A DNA stretch of 36,353 bases, taken from assembly GCA_028700655.1 (NCBI GenBank), contig JAQVSG010000014.1, forward strand, positions 1-36,353. The letters run 5' to 3'. This document shows positions 32,778 to 36,353 of this stretch, piece after piece; the stretch's first letter is position 1, and each line of letters begins with the position of its first letter. The translations under genes and the position numbers were made by a program. The notes beneath the pieces were generated by a model. That model was given only the letters and a program-made list of their open reading frames with translations. It did no database searches and was not told the origin of the DNA. This DNA is from Caldisericia bacterium (GTDB lineage Bacteria > Caldisericota > Caldisericia > UBA6126).

Positions 32778-32850
32778 TGCCCGATGGTGTAATTGGCAAC
32801 ACGCCTGACTCTGGATCAGGAAAGTCTAGGTTCGACCCCTAGTCGGGCAG
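32778..32850 (+). tRNA. tRNA-Gln (anticodon CTG)
   Basis: The cloverleaf has acceptor TGCCCGA/TCGGGCA, D-stem GTGT/ACAC, anticodon stem CCTGA/TCAGG with loop CTCTGGA (anticodon CTG), and T-arm CTAGG-TTCGACC-CCTAG. The discriminator is G; TTT follows, so no CCA is encoded. It complements tRNA-Gln(TTG) at 21409-21480 and reads CAG. Confidence 0.95.
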
Positions 32851-32855
32851 TTTAT

Positions 32856-32927
32856 GGCGCCATAGAACAACGGTTAGTTCGGGGGGCTCTCAATCCCCAG
32901 ATAGGAGTTCAACTCTCCTTGGCGCTA
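32856..32927 (+). tRNA. tRNA-Glu (anticodon CTC)
   Basis: The gene lies 5 nt after tRNA-Gln. The acceptor GGCGCCA/TGGCGCT has a G1-T72 wobble, the D-stem is GAAC/GTTC, and anticodon stem GGGGG/TCCCC encloses loop CTCTCAA (anticodon CTC). The T-arm is AGGAG-TTCAACT-CTCCT, with discriminator A. The next bases are GTTTTT, so no CCA is encoded and the T-run may help termination. Confidence 0.92.
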
Positions 32928-33003
32928 GTTTTTATTTTGTCCCTCATTTTCATTTCTCTCCTCCTCTTTTTTTACTTTGTTACTTTTCTGCTACTATTTG
33001 TTA

Positions 33004-33031
33004 TTTACATTGATCAGGGCTTTTATATAAT
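33004..33031 (+). promoter_or_regulatory. Promoter of rpiB-glyA placed for a leaderless transcript
   Basis: TTTACA (33004-33009, 5 of 6) and a perfect TATAAT (33026-33031) are separated by 16 nt. Seven nucleotides (CATATTC) separate the -10 box from the rpiB ATG, with no ribosome-binding site. Confidence 0.75.
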
Positions 33032-33038
33032 CATATTC

Positions 33039-33503
33039 ATGAGGATTCAAAAGGTATTTGTTGCGTCTGATCATGCAGGATTTCGATGTAAACAGACTGT
33101 GGTTGAATGGTTGCAAAGTATGAATGTTAGCTACGAGGATCTTGGACCTTATACAGACGATGTATCTGTGGACTATCCAGATTTTGCTCAAAAAGTTGGA
33201 AACGCCATTCAGAAGCAGAAGGATACCTATGGAGTTTTAATCTGTGGATCCGGGATTGGGATTTCAATCGCTGCCAATAAAATACCTTTTGTTCGTGCTG
33301 CTTTGTGTAGTGAACCTGTATCGGCCAAATTATCCCGACTTCACAACAACGCCAATGTTTTATGTATGGCAGGTCGATTAATAGGCCCCACCATGGCACA
33401 AGATATTTTGTCTGTTTTTTTGTCGACCGAATTTGAAGGTGGTCGTCATGAAAATCGTATTCAAAAAATTCATTTGTTAGAGGGGAAACTGTATGAAAAT
33501 TGA
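33039..33503 (+). CDS. rpiB: Ribose-5-phosphate isomerase B
   Basis: RpiB (LacA/RpiB family) interconverts ribose 5-phosphate and ribulose 5-phosphate and so supplies the substrate of Prs. The 154-residue protein has ASDHAGF (9-15), VDYPDFA (44-50), [15 protein letters not shown] with the catalytic-base Cys69, and LHNNANVLC with the equivalent of the active-site His. The frame stays open far upstream through the tRNA genes, but homology begins at [14 protein letters not shown], so ATG 33039 is the start. No Shine-Dalgarno sequence is present and the promoter is immediately upstream. The end overlaps glyA by 11 nt, a pairing common in Gram-positive bacteria. Confidence 0.94.
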   Translation: MRIQKVFVASDHAGFRCKQTVVEWLQSMNVSYEDLGPYTDDVSVDYPDFAQKVGNAIQKQKDTYGVLICGSGIGISIAANKIPFVRAALCSEPVSAKLSRLHNNANVLCMAGRLIGPTMAQDILSVFLSTEFEGGRHENRIQKIHLLEGKLYEN

Positions 33504-34749
33504 ACATTTAAAAGATGTAGATCCTGAAATTGCACAAGCCTTAGAAGGCGAATTGGTTCGCGAAAGAGAAAAAATAGAACTGATTGCCTCCGAGAACATT
33601 GTTTCAGAAGCTGTCCTGGAAGCAATGGGTTCGGTGGGAACCAACAAGTATGCAGAAGGGTATCCTGGCAAACGGTATTATGGTGGTTGTGAGTATGTTG
33701 ATATTGCCGAAGACCTTGCTCGTGAACGAGCAAAGAAACTGTTTCAGGCAGAACATGCGAATGTGCAACCCCATTCGGGTGCCCAAGCGAATACGTCTGT
33801 GTATTTTGCTGTCTTACGCCCTGGTGATCTTATTATGGGAATGAATTTATCACACGGTGGGCATCTCACGCATGGACATCCTCTTTCCATTTCAGGAAGT
33901 TATTTCGAAACGGTTCAATATGAAGTAGATCCTGCAACCGAACAGATCAATTACGATAGCGTAGCGGAAATGGCCAAGAAACACAAACCAAAATTAATTG
34001 TAGCAGGGGCTAGTGCATATCCACGCACCATCGATTTTCAGAAGTTTGGTGCGATTGCTCGTGAAGTGGGCGCGTATCTAATGACCGATGTGGCTCATAT
34101 TGCCGGTCTTATTGTAACAGGATTGCATCCCAGTCCAGTACCCTATGCCGATTTTGTTACCACAACAACACATAAAACCCTGCGCGGTCCACGCGGAGGA
34201 TTAATCCTTTGCAAAGAAGAAAATGCAAAAATTATAGACAGAGCTGTGTTCCCTGGTATTCAAGGGGGTCCGTTAATGCATGTAATTGCTTCCAAAGCAG
34301 TAGCTTTCCACGAAGCATTACAACCTTCTTTTAAAGAGTACCAACAACAAGTCATTGCCAACGCCAAAAAATTAGCAGAAGTGTTGGCAGAAAAAGGTTT
34401 ACGAATTGTTTCAGGAGGGACCGACAACCATTTGTTACTAGTCGATATGCGACCCATTAAAATAACCGGTAAGAAAGCAGAGAAAATTTTGGATGATGTT
34501 GGGATTACGGTGAATAAAAATACCATTCCCTTTGACCCAGAGAAGCCTTTTGTTACTAGCGGAATCCGAATTGGTACCCCCGCTATCACTACTCGTGGAA
34601 TGAAAGAAGCAGATATGGAAGAACTGGGTACATACATATATGAAGCATTGATCAATCGAGATGATGAAACGTATCTACAGAGCATTTCTGAAAAAGTAAA
34701 AGCTCTAACAGATCGATTCCCAATTTATCAAGGTTTGCATTATATCTAA
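33493..34749 (+). CDS. glyA: Serine hydroxymethyltransferase
   Basis: GlyA is a PLP enzyme converting serine and tetrahydrofolate to glycine and methylene-THF. It feeds glycine to GlyQS and one-carbon units to purine synthesis. The 418-residue protein has [19 protein letters not shown] near residue 30, the [20 protein letters not shown] block (about 52-71), and the PLP-binding Lys228 in [13 protein letters not shown]. The length is typical. The ATG lies within the end of rpiB with AGAGGGG just upstream, so translation is coupled. No terminator separates it from lemA, 44 nt downstream. Confidence 0.97.
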   Translation: MKIEHLKDVDPEIAQALEGELVREREKIELIASENIVSEAVLEAMGSVGTNKYAEGYPGKRYYGGCEYVDIAEDLARERAKKLFQAEHANVQPHSGAQANTSVYFAVLRPGDLIMGMNLSHGGHLTHGHPLSISGSYFETVQYEVDPATEQINYDSVAEMAKKHKPKLIVAGASAYPRTIDFQKFGAIAREVGAYLMTDVAHIAGLIVTGLHPSPVPYADFVTTTTHKTLRGPRGGLILCKEENAKIIDRAVFPGIQGGPLMHVIASKAVAFHEALQPSFKEYQQQVIANAKKLAEVLAEKGLRIVSGGTDNHLLLVDMRPIKITGKKAEKILDDVGITVNKNTIPFDPEKPFVTSGIRIGTPAITTRGMKEADMEELGTYIYEALINRDDETYLQSISEKVKALTDRFPIYQGLHYI

Positions 34750-34793
34750 ATGAATACACATTGGACCAGTAACCCTTTTAAGGAGGCCACAAA

Positions 34794-35399
34794 ATGACAC
34801 TATGGATTATATTGGGCGTAGTTGCTCTTATTGTTATGTTTGTTTGGGCTACCTACAACAAACTTATTCAATTAAAAAACAGAATTCAAAATGCATGGGC
34901 TCAAATCAATGTAGAGTTAAAAAGACGATACGATTTGATCCCCAATCTTGTTAACACCGTCAAGGGGTACATGAAATATGAGAAAGAAACATTGGAGGCT
35001 GTGATTCAAGCTAGAAATACTTGTATCAAAGCGTCCAGCGTTCCCGAGCAAGGAGCGGCAGAAAATCAATTATCTGGGGCTTTACGCCAGCTTTTTGCAC
35101 TGATGGAAAATTATCCCGATCTCAAATCCAACCAAAATGTTGGTAAAATGCAAGAAGAACTTACCAATACAGAAAATAGAATTGCTTTTTCGAGACAGTT
35201 TTACAACGATATTGTACTTCGATTCAACGAAGCAATCATGATGTTTCCTGGCAATATCATAGCCTCTATTTTTGGATTTACCAAAAAAGACTATTTTGAA
35301 GTGGATATGAATACGGTGCAGAATACTCCCACCATAGATTTAAGCTTTGATTCTTCTACGCCCCTTCCTCCATCGGATACAGATGCACAAACGAAATAA
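34794..35399 (+). CDS. lemA: LemA-family membrane protein
   Basis: LemA proteins are small coiled-coil proteins anchored by one N-terminal helix; their biochemical role is not settled. The 201-residue protein has a transmembrane segment at about 2-21, then the family blocks NRIQNAWAQINVELKRRYDLIPNLV (about 31-55, with its usual RRxDLIPNLV core), and FALMENYPDLKSN with LTNTENRIAFSRQFYND (about 100-140). The Ser/Thr/Pro-rich tail is variable. AAGGAGG 7 nt before the ATG gives strong initiation. It is followed by htpX, a frequent neighbour. Confidence 0.94.
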   Translation: MTLWIILGVVALIVMFVWATYNKLIQLKNRIQNAWAQINVELKRRYDLIPNLVNTVKGYMKYEKETLEAVIQARNTCIKASSVPEQGAAENQLSGALRQLFALMENYPDLKSNQNVGKMQEELTNTENRIAFSRQFYNDIVLRFNEAIMMFPGNIIASIFGFTKKDYFEVDMNTVQNTPTIDLSFDSSTPLPPSDTDAQTK

Positions 35400-35426
35400 T
35401 CAAGCACAGTATTCTAGAGGCAACCA

Positions 35427-36353
35427 TTGATTTACGACGCTGTTGCGAGGAATAAACGCAACTCTCTTCTGTTGATGCTTTTTATGACATTGTTTTCTTG
35501 CGGTGTTTGCTGGTTTGTTGGTATGTATTTTTGGGAAAAGGGGATTGTTGGCTTGTTGATTGGTTTTGGAATTGCTGCCATAGCAGCTTTCACCAGTTAT
35601 TATTCCGGCGATTCCATTGTGCTTTCTTCTGTAAAAGCTGTCAAAGCCGATCCCTTTCAATACAAAGTTTTGCATGATGTTGTGGGTGAAATGTCAATCG
35701 CATCCGGTTTGCCAAAGCCTTCTGTGTATGTTTTCCCCGACTTAGCCCCGAATGCATTCGCAACGGGCCGCGACCCCGATCATTCTTCTGTGGCTGTATC
35801 AGAAGGATTATATAGGCGTCTTGATAGGGCCGAGCTCCAAGGAGTGATTGCCCATGAAATGTCCCATATTCAAAATCGTGATATCCTTTTTGTAACCATG
35901 GTTTCTGTTTTGGTTGGAGCAGTGGTTATCATTTCTTCGATTTATAGAACTTCTTTATGGTTTGGCGGTGGTTCTCGAAGACGAAATGATAACGGAGGTG
36001 ATCTTTTTGCCATTGTTGGACTCATTTTGATTATTTTTGCGCCTTTGGCAGGACAAATCATTCAAATGGCTATTTCCAGGCAAAGAGAATTTCTTGCTGA
36101 TTCGAGTGCTGCTTACATGACCCGAAACCCAGGTGCATTGGCCAGTGCTTTGCGCAAAATATCCTCACCGGGTGCAAAATCACAGTTTTCCAATGCAGCT
36201 GTAAACCCTTTGTTTATTGCCGAACCCTTTAAAGGCGTTCATATAAAAGAAATGTTTTCTACGCACCCTCCCATTGAAAAGAGAATTGAGCAATTGGATA
36301 AAATGGCTTATTCTGGGAGTGTTTTGATGAAGGAGGCTACTGATGCTAATTAA
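35427..36353 (+). CDS. htpX: HtpX-family membrane zinc metalloprotease (M48)
   Basis: HtpX-type proteases degrade misfolded membrane proteins. The 308-residue protein has two N-terminal membrane helices (about 13-31 and 38-57). The zinc site is HEMSH (143-147) with the third ligand Glu221 in SRQREFLAD, followed by two further hydrophobic segments (about 153-172, 193-215). Translation most likely starts at TTG 35427, with GAGG 6-7 nt upstream; no ATG lies near and the N terminus MIYDAVARNKRNS fits the family. The last codon and TAA stop coincide with the window end, so the gene is complete. It is co-directional with lemA, 27 nt apart. SPFH proteins regulate such proteases elsewhere, and an SPFH/NfeD pair is in this window. 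Confidence 0.93.
   Translation: MIYDAVARNKRNSLLLMLFMTLFSCGVCWFVGMYFWEKGIVGLLIGFGIAAIAAFTSYYSGDSIVLSSVKAVKADPFQYKVLHDVVGEMSIASGLPKPSVYVFPDLAPNAFATGRDPDHSSVAVSEGLYRRLDRAELQGVIAHEMSHIQNRDILFVTMVSVLVGAVVIISSIYRTSLWFGGGSRRRNDNGGDLFAIVGLILIIFAPLAGQIIQMAISRQREFLADSSAAYMTRNPGALASALRKISSPGAKSQFSNAAVNPLFIAEPFKGVHIKEMFSTHPPIEKRIEQLDKMAYSGSVLMKEATDAN

Noticed and set aside
32793-33038. N-terminal extension of the rpiB frame through both tRNA genes
   Set aside because: Homology begins at 33039 and the upstream codons coincide with the tRNA genes and a T-rich gap.
1-36353. Mobile element, prophage, CRISPR array or defence island
   Set aside because: No transposase, integrase, phage gene, direct-repeat array or nuclease cluster is visible; almost all genes are core functions.

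Overview
The window is a 36.4 kb stretch of AT-rich (roughly 40% GC by eye) bacterial chromosome made almost entirely of core genes. TAA, TAG and TGA all act as stops, so the code is standard. There is no insertion sequence, prophage, CRISPR array or integration scar. Several gene orders are Firmicutes/Clostridia-like: glyQ-glyS-(ppdK)-dnaG-rpoD, rapZ-yvcK, tsaE-tsaB-tsaD and rpiB-glyA. Pyruvate phosphate dikinase suggests a PPi-linked, probably anaerobic glycolysis. The sigma factor, the leaderless genes and the surface proteins are less typical, so I do not assign a phylum. Proteins rich in Q, N, S, T and H argue against a hyperthermophile.

Region 1 (1-6071, minus strand) holds a giant secreted, C-terminally membrane-anchored subtilisin-family protease. 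Upstream of it lie topoisomerase III (topB) and, only 21 nt further upstream, a tRNA-Ala gene with its own promoter. Region 2 (6133-15799, plus strand) is a macromolecular-synthesis cluster: a stand-alone CBS-pair protein, glyQ, glyS, ppdK, a terminator/attenuator hairpin, dnaG, and an rpoD whose product starts with about 190 Lys-rich residues. Region 3 (15800-18286) contains a helical-repeat protein convergent with rpoD, tRNA-Val, and a two-gene cassette of unknown membrane and lipid-anchored proteins. Region 4 (18333-23362, minus strand) holds rplY (L25/CTC), prs, glmU, tRNA-Gln(TTG) and lepA.

Region 5 (23382-26328, plus strand) is purE-purC followed by an NfeD/SPFH membrane pair and a strong terminator. 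Region 6 (26384-30132) is an orphan HicB-like gene overlapping mnmA, then rapZ and a membrane-anchored yvcK. Region 7 (30098-33503) starts with a chagasin-like protease-inhibitor lipoprotein, divergent from tsaE-tsaB-tsaD (t6A synthesis). It continues with tRNA-Gln(CTG), tRNA-Glu(CTC) and rpiB. Region 8 (33493-36353) is glyA, lemA and htpX, with htpX ending exactly at the window edge.

Translation dominates the gene content: two glycyl-tRNA synthetase subunits, five tRNAs, t6A and s2U modification enzymes, L25 and EF4. The regulatory architecture is the most interesting part. At least three genes (lepA, tsaE, rpiB), and perhaps a fourth (hicB-like), have a -10 box only 6-10 nt before an ATG that lacks a Shine-Dalgarno sequence, which implies leaderless mRNAs. 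Most recognisable promoters have a 16-nt spacer. Two protein genes sit directly behind tRNA genes with no room for a promoter. One divergent promoter pair shares its -35 element. No stretch longer than 300 bases lacks a gene.
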